DNA of 64,000 nt from Selaginella moellendorffii (taxonomy: Eukaryota; Streptophyta; Lycopodiopsida; Selaginellales; Selaginellaceae): assembly GCF_000143415.4 (NCBI RefSeq), contig NW_003314271.1:387801-451800 (forward strand), read 5' to 3'. Shown here in pieces: positions 12,304-23,939 of the stretch. Numbering within the stretch: the stretch's first letter is position 1; each line of letters begins with the position of its first letter. The translations under genes were made by a program, and so were the position numbers. The notes beneath the pieces were generated by a model. That model saw only the letters and a list, made by a program, of their open reading frames with translations. It made no database searches and had not been told where the DNA came from.

Positions 12304-13346
12304 TGCCGGGGAGGAGATCTCCCTCCCCAAGCTCTGAATATGGTTTATTATTTCTGACTTAGTATTGCTTAGCCATGTAGCAAGTACTGCATGACAATTT
12401 GCTACAAGAAGTTTGGCATGCCACACATGGATGACAGACAAAAAGGTATTTATTTAAAGCCAAGACATGGCTTGATTATATTAGTCTCCTAAATGAAAGT
12501 GCAAACCGTTTGTGATGGTAAGATTTAGAGAAAAAGTATGTTTGTAATTAAGATTATGACCAAAATCTTTAATCACAAAGAAACTTTAAAACAGTTTTAC
12601 AAACTTCTCTCTCGATTGAAGGGGAAAGTATAACTGCAACAGCCAAATCTATGTTAGAATCAATATATTGTAAGAGAGTCAAATTTGGGAATTATTCCTT
12701 TTAACTGCTTTCTTTTTGATGAAATCCTTGTAGCTGTTTTCTTTGGTATCTCCAATGTATGAACTGATAACTGATCTAATTAAAGACTAAAATTAATACC
12801 TTTACCAAGAGGTAACTATTGAACTAGAGAGGAATTGTGCCGAGCAATGCTGATCTCTCCATATGGGAAGAAGAGAAATGCTATATCTTGCTCTCAATCT
12901 CTAAAAATCTCTAAGAATCTCCCATATATCTCTGCCCTAGCCCCATGCTTTGCAGAGAAACTCACAAAGAGAAAGATGCCCAAACTGGGTAATTGTGGAG
13001 AAAGATAAATGCTCAAAGAAAAGTAGAAGGTAAAAAGTTTGAGGAATACTTTGGTAACTCAGAAGAGAAACAAGAAACAAATAAAGAAAGAGGAAAAAGT
13101 GAAAAATGCTAAAGAGAAGAAACTCAAAATCCCTCTCTTCACTGACACTCTGTGCTGTTTAAAACTTACATCTCCTTTTCCTTCTTAAACTACAAGAGCT
13201 CCTAGCGAAGAGCCACTGGATTCACTGGAACCCCGACTGCATGAGCAATTTGTAGCAGGAGTTCATTGGAGAAGTTACTGTCGAGATGACGTGTCCTCAC
13301 TCCATTCTTTGTTCGAGAATGTGAATTCCCAGCTTTCATTTCCTGT
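12304..13346. other. AT-rich intergenic region
   Basis: No gene or element recognised. It follows the retrotransposon's target-site duplication and forms the 3' flank of the minus-strand gene at 13347-14915. Simple A/G-rich stretches occur near 13010-13130. Confidence 0.45.
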
Positions 13347-14915
13347 CTATGAATCAAACACTGCTCCAAATGCCACGATCTTCTCTGTCTTGCACACGTC
13401 GCGAACGGCCTCCGTGAACTTCGCGTTGGACACCACAAAGATGGCCTCTGCCCTAAACTCCTCGTAGCTCGCCAATGCGATCTCCGGCTTAGGCCGCCCC
13501 ATCTCCGCGGTGTCGTAGATCGTGTGGGAATGTTGGAACACGCGATCACAGATCTCGTCCCCGTAGATTCCCCGGTGCTTCTTGGCGATCCAGACGACGT
13601 GAATGGCGACGCGATCGCTGCCAATGTGTGGGAGGATTGGGGCAATTCCAGCCCCAGTGCCCACGCAGATCACTCTCTTGTAGGCATAGACAGAGTACAT
13701 AAACCCTAGCGGGCGGTGCCACCGGATGAAGGCCTTGATCGTCGTCTCTCCCGAGGAGGATTCTGTGGATGGAGGAGCTTCCAGATCCGGCGGTGCCGTG
13801 AAGAATTCGTCCACGACCTGCGCCCGGTTCTTGCTCACGGATCTATCCAAGCGAGTAAGGCAGCGCTGCGCAAGGTTTTGTGTCCAATCTCCCGCCACTC
13901 CCACAACCAGGCCGTAGGCGCGATTCTCTCGATCGCTGAAAGCCACCGAGAATGCGTGCCACTCTGTGAGATTGAAGGAGATCTTGGCGAAGGCGCCGGG
14001 GCGGGCCTTGCCGTGGAGGCGGACGATCAAAACATTTCCCTGCCTCCCAACGCGGACATGGACGCTCTGGCGCTCGATCAAGAACCACGAGTAGAACACG
14101 ACAAGGAGACAGGCTATGGCGATCGTAGCGCTGGCGATAGCAATTCCTGACAGATTCCAGCGGGAATGGAAGAATTTCCTGAGCAAGATCGCCGTGAGGA
14201 GGAGAAGGAGTGACCAGCCCAGGTATCTGTGGACTCTCTCGAAGAGATTGTGGTGCCGGACCCTAACGATCGGCATTGCCAGGATCATCATGATCGAGAG
14301 ACCGGCGACGAGCACGGCCAGCATTGCGACGTTCGCGGCGTCGATTCCATCGGCAATGCGGCCATGATCGCCGCGATTGGCGATGGGGAGGATCAAAGCG
14401 GTGGTCGTCCACACGAGGAGCATGATCGCGCAGCCCGTGTGGATGCCGCCATTGCAGTGGAGCATTCGATTGAAGAAGTATTTCTTCCATGGGATCCGGA
14501 CGACGATCTTGTAAAGCAGCAGCAGCACCGTGCCGTCGCGGATGGCCGCTACCGCCAGGAGATTCACAAGCGCCATGGCGGTGGCCAGCTCCGCGCGATT
14601 GACGCGAAGGTCGATCGAGAAGAGGGCCGCGACGATGGCAAGATTGACGGGGAATATCACGAGCCACCACACGTTGTAGAGAGTGAATCCAAATCCAAAC
14701 CTTCTTCCCCATCCAGCTCCCAGACGATTCTTCTCCACGATCACATTGAGCCGCTTCTCCATCCGGCGCGTCGTGGATTCCTCATGGAGTTCTTGGGCGG
14801 CAAACTCCATGATTCTCTCGATGGCAGTGGCAGAGCACTCCCCGATTCTCCCTCTCTCACTTCCTTCGGCTTCCACTTTTACATTTGTCATTGGAACTTT
14901 TCCTTGGACTCTCAT
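13347..14915 (-). CDS. TmpA/ferric-reductase-like integral membrane oxidoreductase
   Basis: Intronless frame of 522 residues. After a cytosolic N-terminus of about 95 residues there are roughly six hydrophobic segments (for example VIFPVNLAIVAALF, MLAVLVAGLSIMMILAM, SGIAIASATIAIACLLVVF). Histidines in RMLHCNGGIHTG and in HHNLFERVHRYLGW sit in membrane segments as in b-type haem-binding reductases. The soluble C-terminal half looks like an FAD/NAD-binding reductase, with a pyridine-nucleotide loop VGTGAGIAPIL. It probably moves electrons from NAD(P)H across a membrane; substrate unknown. The set of features resembles the TmpA-like family rather than classical FRO or RBOH. Family assignment is moderate. 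Confidence 0.6.
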   Translation of the reverse strand: MRVQGKVPMTNVKVEAEGSERGRIGECSATAIERIMEFAAQELHEESTTRRMEKRLNVIVEKNRLGAGWGRRFGFGFTLYNVWWLVIFPVNLAIVAALFSIDLRVNRAELATAMALVNLLAVAAIRDGTVLLLLYKIVVRIPWKKYFFNRMLHCNGGIHTGCAIMLLVWTTTALILPIANRGDHGRIADGIDAANVAMLAVLVAGLSIMMILAMPIVRVRHHNLFERVHRYLGWSLLLLLTAILLRKFFHSRWNLSGIAIASATIAIACLLVVFYSWFLIERQSVHVRVGRQGNVLIVRLHGKARPGAFAKISFNLTEWHAFSVAFSDRENRAYGLVVGVAGDWTQNLAQRCLTRLDRSVSKNRAQVVDEFFTAPPDLEAPPSTESSSGETTIKAFIRWHRPLGFMYSVYAYKRVICVGTGAGIAPILPHIGSDRVAIHVVWIAKKHRGIYGDEICDRVFQHSHTIYDTAEMGRPKPEIALASYEEFRAEAIFVVSNAKFTEAVRDVCKTEKIVAFGAVFDS

Positions 14916-15677
14916 TTTTTATATCTTTCCGAGACTTTAGATAAAGACACAGAAGAAGTTGGAATACAACACTCCCAAGAGTGGAATTGATCTTGAGATC
15001 ATGTCAAGACCTTGGGAGTGGAATTCAAGACGATGTCAGAAGCTTGTGGCTCGGGGGTAAGCTTCTACAAAACTCTTGCGTCTTCTTCGTTTAACGTGTT
15101 CGCTTACTAGCTACGAAGTCGGACGCTGGAACGCGTAGAAACGTCAGAGCAAGCTAAGGCTATAAGAGGTCCAAATGCCGTACGTTTCCATGAGTTTTTG
15201 GACTTTTTCTGATATTCTGAGCCTGTGCAGATGGTAGAGAGGGAGCTTGTTCAGCGACGCCTTCAGAACAGTGAAAGAGGTAATTGTGTATTTTGAAGTT
15301 CTCACTGTGCTTGCGCACCTATATGTTAACCAGGAAACTACTGGATCGAAGCACTGTAATCTATGGGTTTGCTTTTGCTGCTATGTCGCCTCATTCTATG
15401 ATAATGCTGCCTTGGATGCGCTCGTCATGCAGGTATTTCAGCACGCTACTTACCTCTTGCCATAGAAGCTCATAGCTAGTTGGAACATCTGTTGGATCAC
15501 GGAGACAAACAAGGCTTATGTAGATCCTCCATTTTCAAAAGTAAAACCTGGAGTTTTAAATTAAGATATCCAACAGCATTAGATATTGAAGAAGCACTTG
15601 CTCCTTGCTCCTTGCTCCTTCACACTTCAATCCTAGAAGCACTTGGTCCTTCAGTGTCCTCGACAGCACTTGGCCAT
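14916..15677. other. Intergenic region
   Basis: The first part is the promoter side of the minus-strand reductase-like gene; the rest is the 3' flank of the minus-strand kinase-like gene. A short duplicated phrase (CCAAGAGTGGAATTGATCTTG and CTTGGGAGTGGAATTCAAGA) occurs near 14974-15031. No exon recognised. Confidence 0.4.
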
Positions 15678-17156
15678 TCAGCTGACAACAGTGGCAGTGT
15701 CCTCTTCAGTGTCGGCGTCAACATCAGTGGCGGTGTCCTCTTCAGTGTCGGCATCAGCATCCACCCATACCCCACAAGCAGCCTTGATATTTCTCACTTC
15801 TCGCCAGAAAAACCGTGGGACTTGTGAGCTGGTAGGGACCTTAACATCAGAAAAGCCAACAATGGTCAGCTGCAATGGCTCATTGCTCTTGACCAGGAGT
15901 GAATTTGAGTCGAACCTACCGAGTAGCAGCCCCCTCTTATGGATCTTCTTCAGTATAGGGACTGCTGCTTTCGCGTAAACGTCAGCAGGATGCCCCCGTA
16001 CTAGCTTGTTTCCCTCGTAGCTAAGAACCAACACCGCAAACATCTTTCCACACATAAAGCCGTACTCCATGAGCTTGGGAATGCCACGACCTTGGAGAGT
16101 CTTGAGCTTCTTGTAAGCCCAGATTTCCTTAACAAAGGCATGGAGCTGATCCGAGAAACTTCTGTATCCCATATCTCTGATCTTGAGCACAACATTCTCC
16201 CCACTGGTACGAACTTGAGCATGGATGACATCGCAGCAAGCCTTTGACAGCTTTGTCCCAAAGACAAAGTCAGTCACCTTCCAGAATTTGATCTTCTTGT
16301 GAATCTCACCAGAGAAAAACTTCTTCCCTACTGTCAATGCCCGGAAGGAGTGAGAGTTTTCATCTCCGAAGCTGGAGGCCTCCTGTTGAACCATGCACAC
16401 AACAGCAGCCTTCATAGATGCCGAGTCCAGTATCCGATGCACAGTCTCGCCTTCAGTGATAATCTGCGGGCGCTGATGCCCAACCGAGAGCGCCATAAGA
16501 TACCAAAAGCAGCCTAGCTTTGCTTCCACTCGTTTGAGTGGACGTGAGATGGCCAGGTTCCCTGAACCATCGCTGAAACAGAACCAATACACGTCCCGCG
16601 TCGTGAAGAAGCCGTAGTTGAGCCGGGCAAGCGCTAGGAGCTCCCGCAGGCGGTTCAGCACAGCCCAAAAACAGCTTGTGGGAGACGATTGCAAGGCCCC
16701 GGCAATCTCCTTTGGTGTCAGCTCGGGCAGGAAAGAAGGATGCTCCACGAGACCGAGCAAGAGGCCGGTCTTGTGACCAGTCCGCTCAAAGAACACGTTT
16801 GGATGGCCAAGCGCGCTTGTAGCCGTGTCGCTTACGTTAAAACCCAAGGTTTGGATGCTCTCCATCACGTCTGCGGCCATGCTGCATGACTCAGGCTGCC
16901 TCTCTTCCCAGTAAAAGGCGCCAGTGTTTGGGAGGCGAGCCATAAAGCGCGCAACCTCGGCCTCAAAGCTGTCCCAAGAGGCCAGCGACCATGGGCCTCC
17001 ATCCCCACCAAAATCCTGGTTAATGGGGTCGTCACCTGAAAAGGGGACCGGCGCAGGGATGACCATCTTGGAGACCTCGGCCGCAGTCAGCGTATCATCG
17101 TAAGTGACTGCTGTTTCGGAATGCAACGAAAGAGCTGCTGACACTGCGGCATCCAT
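15678..17156 (-). CDS. Protein kinase-like fold protein, probable pseudokinase
   Basis: Intronless frame of 492 residues. The N-terminal half has no recognised domain. The C-terminal half reads as a kinase-like fold: a beta-3-type lysine in ENVVLKIRDMG, a helix-C glutamate in KEIWAYKKL, a GIPKLMEYGF strand, a hinge-like VLVLSYEG, then HKRGLLLGRFDSNSLLV where HGD....N is expected, and IVGFSDV where DFG is expected. The catalytic-loop and metal-binding motifs are thus altered, so phosphotransfer is doubtful. The tail holds two copies of an acidic DADTEEDTAT repeat encoded by a 36-bp DNA repeat near 15685-15760. The layout recalls lineage-expanded kinase-like genes of plants and fungi. Function unknown. 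Confidence 0.5.
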   Translation of the reverse strand: MDAAVSAALSLHSETAVTYDDTLTAAEVSKMVIPAPVPFSGDDPINQDFGGDGGPWSLASWDSFEAEVARFMARLPNTGAFYWEERQPESCSMAADVMESIQTLGFNVSDTATSALGHPNVFFERTGHKTGLLLGLVEHPSFLPELTPKEIAGALQSSPTSCFWAVLNRLRELLALARLNYGFFTTRDVYWFCFSDGSGNLAISRPLKRVEAKLGCFWYLMALSVGHQRPQIITEGETVHRILDSASMKAAVVCMVQQEASSFGDENSHSFRALTVGKKFFSGEIHKKIKFWKVTDFVFGTKLSKACCDVIHAQVRTSGENVVLKIRDMGYRSFSDQLHAFVKEIWAYKKLKTLQGRGIPKLMEYGFMCGKMFAVLVLSYEGNKLVRGHPADVYAKAAVPILKKIHKRGLLLGRFDSNSLLVKSNEPLQLTIVGFSDVKVPTSSQVPRFFWREVRNIKAACGVWVDADADTEEDTATDVDADTEEDTATVVS

Positions 17157-17813
17157 TGGTGACTGCCCTAGCAGTAGAGAACCCTAGCTGAAAGAGCTTT
17201 GCTGGCCGACGATGAATCAACAAAGTAAGTTTTGTATCTGCTTTTTTTTTGGTTTGGATATACTTAAATATGTTCAAATATTTTAGGATATTCTACCATC
17301 TAAGGATTGTCATTTATTTAGATTAATCTTGTATTTATAATTTATAAATATGTTTATAATTTATAAAATTTCTTGAACCTTTTCTAATATATTCTTTATT
17401 ATTCTATCATCTAATGGTTGATATGCAATAAGATTAATCTTGTGTTTATAAATTACAAACATGCTTGTAATTATAAACTTAGAGAATGTGTAGTCAATTT
17501 ACCTACTTGATGTTATTTGTTCTAGCTGATTGCATGAAAGGTTTTGCTAGGAATAGATTAGGGCTATTTGATCAATTGGATTAATAAGTAATAATAATAA
17601 TATTATTAAGCAAACCAAGTGTTGCTACTTTGACCATGTAGTAATTTATCTTCTGGAGTTGATGATACTTTGTCTATAGTTACAGAGCAAAGAAGATGGT
17701 TATTAGAAGTAAAATTTTCTAATATTTATTTCAGAAGTCTTCAAAATAATATTAGTATGTGCACAAATACTATTTGTAGTTGTAAATAATATTATACCTG
17801 CTTTATAAAGAGA
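17157..17813. other. AT-rich intergenic region next to the Helitron
   Basis: Very AT-rich sequence with TAA-rich simple stretches (around 17585-17610). No exon or RNA gene recognised. Confidence 0.45.
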
Positions 17814-17839
17814 TTAGCAATTGCCCAGCAAATGCTGGG
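17814..17839 (-). repeat. Helitron 3' terminal hairpin and CTAA end
   Basis: CCCAGC and GCTGGG pair perfectly around a four-base loop. On the minus strand the stem is followed by CAATTG and CTAA, with a T as the next base. This is the signal that ends rolling-circle transfer in Helitrons. Confidence 0.65.
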
Positions 17840-18300
17840 TGGTTGGCAAATTTGATGCCATTTGAAGAGGTTTTCTAAGCTTAGCTAAGTTTGCTGTTTG
17901 ATCAACTCCACAATTGAAAGACATTCTCATAACCAAATGTGTTATGAGCATTATATAAGCTAGATTAGATAACTGTTGAGTTGCATTGCTCCATTTTGAA
18001 CACAAAAAGCCCAAAGAATACTTCCAAGTCCATCTTTGGTGCAAGTGTTGGTACTTGCTCCTCAGCCTGCTAGAGAGGTTCCTGGGATGAGTGAGAAACC
18101 ATTATATTGCAATGAGAGCTGCACTCAAAAAGCAATAGGATGAAAACTGTACCTCTGCCATTAGCAACTAAATAGCACATGCCATAACCAAAATGGGACA
18201 GCACCCAAGGCACACTTGTCAATGCCAGCTTTGTTGTGGTGTGCATTTGAAACTCACAACTTCATGGTTGGATATAGAATTGTGCCATGTTTTTGTCAGT

Positions 18301-21300
18301 CTACTTAAGAATTTCAGCATAGACTGTATTCACAGTGTAAAAGTGTTGATCATGTGGTATAAGATTGCCTTGAAGGGGGGTTGCAAGCACTTGAACACGA
18401 AGTTGTTCAGGTGATCTACACCTTGACAGAGCAACATAAAGTTGACCATGTGTGAAAACAGGTTGGGGGAGGTAAATGCCAACACGGTCGAAAGTTTGGC
18501 CTTGGGCTTTAGAAATAGTTAAGCAATAACCCAGACGAACTGGGAATTGTCTTCGAGACATCTTGAAAGGGATTTCAACATCAGAAGGTGTAAGGGTAAT
18601 ACGTGGAATAAAAACTCGCGATCCCTTGAATTGTCCCGTGATAATTTCACAATCTAAAACGTTTTGAGATGCTTGCTTGAGAATGAGGCAAGTGCCATTG
18701 CATAAACCAATTTGTGGAGATATGTTCCTAAGAAGAATCAAAATCACATTTTGTTTTAGAATTAATTTGTGTGGTGGTAGTCCCGATGGGGTGATTGAAT
18801 TTAAGAATTCAATTGGGAACTCTTCCGGGTGATTTGAGTCAACTGTGTCAATGCTCAAATAAACATATGGATCACCTGGTAGTCTTTCAACAATGTCATT
18901 ATTTATTCTGAATGTGTCGTCATTGAGTGGGGTGAGAATAACCTTTGATGCAGCTGTATAAGTATTTGTAATATCATCGGTATTTGGGAAAACAAAGTTT
19001 ACAACAGATGTAGTGATAGATAATGCATGTGGTATTTTGATAATATCTGGTGGGAGACATGGCAACTGTAAACTACTATCACCGTTGCCAAGTTTGAGAA
19101 GCCATTCAGAAAAACAAAGATTACTTGAACGCATATTCTTTGTTAATGTTAGTGTTGTAAAGAGTGACCATAGTCTATTCATTTTAACTGAGCTTGAAAT
19201 AATAGAAGTTCTATGGCCATGGGGAACAACAGGAAGGGTTTGACGAAAGTCACCACTTGTAATCACTATAACGCCTCCAAATGGTTTAGAATTACATTTG
19301 AGATGTTTTAAACATTTATCAACCACAGAGAAAGCATGTGTATGAACCATACTAATTTCATCCCATATGAGAACATTTGCTTGTTTAATGGTTTTTCCAG
19401 CATCACTATTAATTGTTAAAGCAGAGACAGAAGTTTCATTTAAAGGAACAGGAAGTTTAAAAGTCATATGTGCCGTTTGACCATATTTTAGCAAAATGCT
19501 TGCAATCCCAGTCCATGCCATACTGATTACTTTTATTTTTTTTAATTGTAATGCTGTAATGATGGTATTAAGTAGAAAAGTTTTTCCAGTACCACCAGGT
19601 CCATCAATAAAGAAACATTGATGTTGGTTAGTATCAATGGCATTTATAATGAGTTCAAAAATATAACGTTGTTAATAACTGAATTGATTTATGTTTGCAT
19701 TTATTTGGTCTTGTGATGGGTCAGGGATCTTTGTATTAAGCATGTGTTTGATAATGGGAGTAAGAGTTGGGAGTGGTAAACCAAAATCACAATTAGATTT
19801 ATTGTGTAGTTGGAATTTTGAATTGATATCGACTAAAGCAATGTCAAAATAGTTTATGTCATTTCTAGCATAATCCTCAGACATATCAATTTTGAATTGA
19901 TCCCATAATAGATTTGGATCTTTTGGTGAACAATACAAACAAATAAAAACAAATAACAGTCTTAATTGGGATGGCATTTTAAAAGTAGAAGCTTCTTGCA
20001 TGCAGCGTTGCCATTCTGAATCATCTGCTAAAAGTCCCATTGCCATAGCTGCTTGTTTAAAAGAGGAGAAAGTAACACCTTCGACAGTACATATATCCTC
20101 AAATGATATAGCACCTTTTTTATAGAGTAATATAAGCCGTAAGTGGTATAACTCACTATTAGAAGGAGATATGGAATACATTCTTGGTATGAGTTTAGCT
20201 TTTCGCTGGCGTAATTGCCATCTATGAGAGGATTTGTTATATGTGTAATATAATGGAATTTGAGCATATGTATATTGCCTTGCATTAGTATCTTGCATGT
20301 TTAAATTGAACCATTGTGTAAGCATTGTTCCATTTTGAGTGGCTCTTTCTAGTGCTTCTTGTTCATGACCTGGTCTGAAATAAACGTTTTGAAAATTGGG
20401 TAAATGAACTGGAAGGCGTATAATAGTTAGTGATTTATCATGCATATGAAACTTAAATATACGCCACATGGCTTCAGGAGCAGAAATATATCGAGCATCG
20501 ACAAAACTTGAGATTTCGTCCCAATTTAAAGTCCCTCGTTCTTCAGATGCAGTTAGGAATTCTAATGTTGCACAGTCATAACCTTTGTATACATATTGAA
20601 ATAAATATTTAATACTTTTAATAGAAGCACAGATCTCTACATTGATGTGTGCTTGATATTTCTTACAAAGGTATTTATTATAAGGAACAACCCATCTGTT
20701 GTCAATAGTACAACCATTTTTTATGAAAGTGCACCCGTTATTGGGACGGTAGTAATCAGGATAACCATCAACACAATAAATGGTTTCAACATTAAATTCT
20801 TTTGGATAATTCTTAGAGCATTTGTTATTTTCCATGCAAGGGCTTCTAGGATTTAAATTACCACATGGACCATGTATCATATGATTTATAATTATGTTAT
20901 GCAATTCTGGTTCTAACAGTGGGTGTGGCAACTGTGCAGTGACAAATTCATCAACTGAGTCTCGATTTCTTATCTTATCTTCGCTTGATAACATTGCTAA
21001 GAAATGACAATGAGGCAAACCTCTTTTCTGGAATTCAATAACATAAACATATGCGATGCACTTCCCAAAAATTCCTTTGATACTTATGTCATGTAGGAAT
21101 TCTTTAAGCTTTAAGTTGAAAACTCTTGAAATAAGATCAGGTCGATCCTCAGGTGATTCATTCAACTGTAAGTTTTGCACAATTTCAGGCCACTTTGGGT
21201 TGCATGTAAATGTAATAAATAAGTCAGGTTTTCCAAAATGTGTGACAATAGCAATAGCATCTTGATAATGTTGTTGCATTGCTCGTGGGCTACCAGGAAA

Positions 21301-22683
21301 TGTAGAAGGCAAAATTACAATTTTTCCAGGTTCAGCATTATTAGTAGCAGCTCTGTTGCTAACATAGTCCATAAGACCTGTGTAGTAATCCACTTTTAAG
21401 TGTTTTTGATGAGTGCGAAAGAAATTAAGGTTGTTAGATTCAACCTTTACATAAGCATCAACTATAAATTGTTGAGTGAGTTTCCCAGCATGTAGCAATT
21501 GATCATAAAGGAAAGAGTTGCCAATGCTATCTCGTTGAGATAATCGATATGCATAGTACTGGAGTAGCGTTACATGCAACTCATTGTGATAGATTTTTTC
21601 ATGCCAACCTTTATCACCAAATGGTAAAAGTAAAGGATAAACCATAGGATCACAATTTTCATTACGAATAGAGATTTTTATTGGCTGTGAGTTATATGGA
21701 TGTATGCATATTTCTCTGTCAAGAGATGGCTCACCCTCATCAATAGCGAAAACAATAGCAACATCATTAGTCTGTGGTAAATTATAACGATGTAGATTAG
21801 TACTTTCACTTCTAACAATCATGTAAACACCACGTTTTGGGGTTCCATTGCAAATTGAGCGATGTTGTTCTTGTGATTCAAGATTATACATCATTTGAAA
21901 AGCTTGTGCATACGGGTTTATTATTCTTAGCAAGTTATCTAATTGTAATAATAAATTAGAATCACAATTTGTGTTGAATGGGTTTTGCTTTCTAATATTT
22001 GTAGCCTCAGAAGTGTCAAGCATGTAAAGTTGTCCATATGATGGTGGCACGTTAGCTGCAGGATATGCTGAAGCAATTTTGTGATAAATTTGACCATGTA
22101 TTCTAAAGCAATATGGGCCTTTACCACTTAAATTATCAATATTAGCACCCATTGATGCAAAAGCCAAAGCACTGTTGAAATTTCTTATGTTAATTTTAAA
22201 ATTAGAGTTTCTATTTTCATTAAAAAGCATACGCAATATAGTAGGTAAAGATGAAAGCTGGGGAAGGGAAACCTTTCCATTCTGGCAGCACATTGATCTT
22301 GACTCATTTTCAAAATGTAATGCACCACAAAAGACACATATAGATGACATATTTCCAATATTAAACAGTTGTATTGTATGGTCATTATAATTCTTTTGAT
22401 GTGCTAATTTATAGATAGTATAACTGTGATGATTACATGTATTTGTATTAGTTTCATTAGCATTTTCAAGGTTTATATTTGTATGACCTTCATTAGCATA
22501 TGCTATGTTTGTATTAGCATTGTCGAGATTTGAAGTAATTTTTGCATTAGCATGTTCAAGGTCTAGATTAGTTTCTTCATTACCATATGCAAGGTTGTTG
22601 TGAATATGATTATATGTGCTAGTGTCAATAGTTGGAGGCAAATGGTGACATATGCCTCTTAATACTTCGCGAAGCCGAGGCAT
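18301..22683 (-). pseudogene. Helitron RepHel (HUH replication initiator plus PIF1-type helicase) with one in-frame stop
   Basis: A 1,003-residue Rep part and a 5'-to-3' helicase part lie in the same frame, separated only by a TAA at 19672-19674. Rep motifs seen: FITFTCNPKWPEI, the HUH metal-binding site GLPHCHFLAML, and the two-tyrosine motif in IKYLFQYVYKG (YxxxY). The helicase part begins just after the stop with Walker A GPGGTGKTFLL, then Walker B VLIWDEISM and a C-terminal motif SKAQGQTFDRVGIY. Rep nicks and joins the element ends; the helicase unwinds. A single nonsense codon suggests recent inactivation, or readthrough would be required. A CXXC-type zinc motif (CVFCGALHF) is near the N-terminus. 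Confidence 0.9.
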
Positions 22684-22756
22684 ATTTGCTAGGGATGATA
22701 AATGAGATGAAATAACCTATCTAGTGTCAAAGCACTTATCTTAACATTTTCAGAGA

Positions 22757-23300
22757 TTCTAAGTAAAAGCCAGAACTCGCCTTCTTCTTACACTGGAAAA
22801 AAAAATTTAAAAAAATAAAAACGAAGACTATACAATGAGAGCACAATCTGTACACACCTTAATCTGTAAACAAAAGAGACTAATCTAGCAACCAATAAAA
22901 CCTAGACACAGGACTGGCACACCTTTTCCAGGGCGTGGTGAGCAACTGTGAGAGGTGGGTGGGGTTTGCAAGTTAGAGAACTCACCTTGGGCTTGTTCTC
23001 TCTCGCAAAAGGACAGCAACTGCAAACTCTCTGATGGTTCTGGCTGTGAAGGCTGGCTCTGGCTTCAGCTCTACCACTGGATAGCATCCACAAACCCAAA
23101 TGAAGACATTTCAAATTTTCACAGCACACAAAAATCCAGATTGTTGGGGTTGGGGGCCAAATTAGCGGCTGCTGGGCTGACTGTGAACACAGACCTTTGC
23201 AGGAAGAAGCACAATTGCTGCGATTGCCACTGATCCGGCAAGCAAGCGTTCCAGCAAGCAAGCGTTAGCTCAATTGCGGCAGGGCATCCAGGGCGAGCTA
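22757..23300. other. Intergenic region
   Basis: AT-rich to mixed sequence between the Helitron end and the UGT fragment. No coding region or RNA gene recognised. Confidence 0.4.
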
Positions 23301-23391
23301 AGAAGAACGGGCACGGGGGCAGGACACCACTGGCACACGTGTCGCTGTGCCTTCTTCTCCCGCCCCACGCGGCTTGGCCGCCTCCCATTGG
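23301..23391 (+). repeat. 91-bp direct repeat, copy 1
   Basis: Starts AGAAGAACGGGCACGGGG and ends CCTCCCATTGG. It matches 23940-24030 with one visible difference (CACGC versus CATGC). The two copies bracket the UGT fragment, and each reads in frame on the minus strand with the UGT sequence. Confidence 0.9.
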
Positions 23392-23939
23392 TCCCTGAAT
23401 TCCCTCGCTCTCGCCTTTCGAGCTTTGTCGCTAAAGATCCTCGCAATGGCCTCAGCAATCTCCTCCCGCTTCACAAACACGTCGGAGCTCCTCCCGTCCG
23501 AAACTTCCACCCCGATGCGGCACCTCTCCGCCATGATCTTGCGGTTGAGCCCCTCCTCGTATATCCGAGGCCAGCAGATGATCGGCACGCCGCTGGAGAC
23601 GCTCTCCAGGACCGAGTTCCATCCGCAGTGGCTCACGAATCCAGCCACTGCCCTGTGCGCCAGAACTTCTCTCTGCGGCGCCCATGAAACCACCAGGTCT
23701 CGTCCCTTGGTCCGCTCGACGAAGTTCTTGTAGAAGTCACTGTTCTTCACCAGGACTGTCGTGTCGCCCTCGTCCACGAACTGGGGCGGCCTGACTGTGA
23801 GCAAGAACGGCACCTTGCTCGCCTCCAAACCGAGCGCGAGCTCCTCGAATTCCTCCTGCGAAAGCTTCGCTATGCTGCTGCCGAATGCGACATAGAGGAC
23901 TGAGTCTGGCTCCTGGGTGTCGAGCCAGTCGAGGCATTC
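23392..23939 (-). pseudogene. UDP-glycosyltransferase C-terminal half (family 1), 5' end missing
   Basis: Minus-strand sequence encodes the UDP-sugar-binding half of a plant UGT: the inter-domain phrase LDWLDTQEPDSVLYVAFGS, then VVSWAPQREVLAH and the PSPG box with HCGWNSVLESVSSGVP and WPRIYEEG. The usual box ends with Q after D/E; here the end reads EEGLNRK, so sugar-binding residues are altered. The acceptor-binding N-terminal domain is absent. The open frame extends through the 91-bp repeats on both sides to give 267 codons. The fragment sits at the edge of the specialised-metabolism region and may be the remnant of an extra tailoring gene. Confidence 0.85.

Larger units (their letters stand above)
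17814..22756 (-). mobile_element. Helitron rolling-circle transposon, candidate termini defined
   Basis: A minus-strand element with a RepHel gene. At the 3' end, read on the minus strand, a 6-bp-stem hairpin (CCCAGC-ATTT-GCTGGG, 17824-17839) is followed by six bases and CTAA, then a host T, matching the Helitron rule hairpin-CTRR|T. At the other side a candidate 5' end TCTCTGAAAATG begins at 22756 and is preceded by A, so insertion was between A and T. The 5' end is less certain than the 3' end because it rests on TC plus an A flank alone. Confidence 0.65.
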
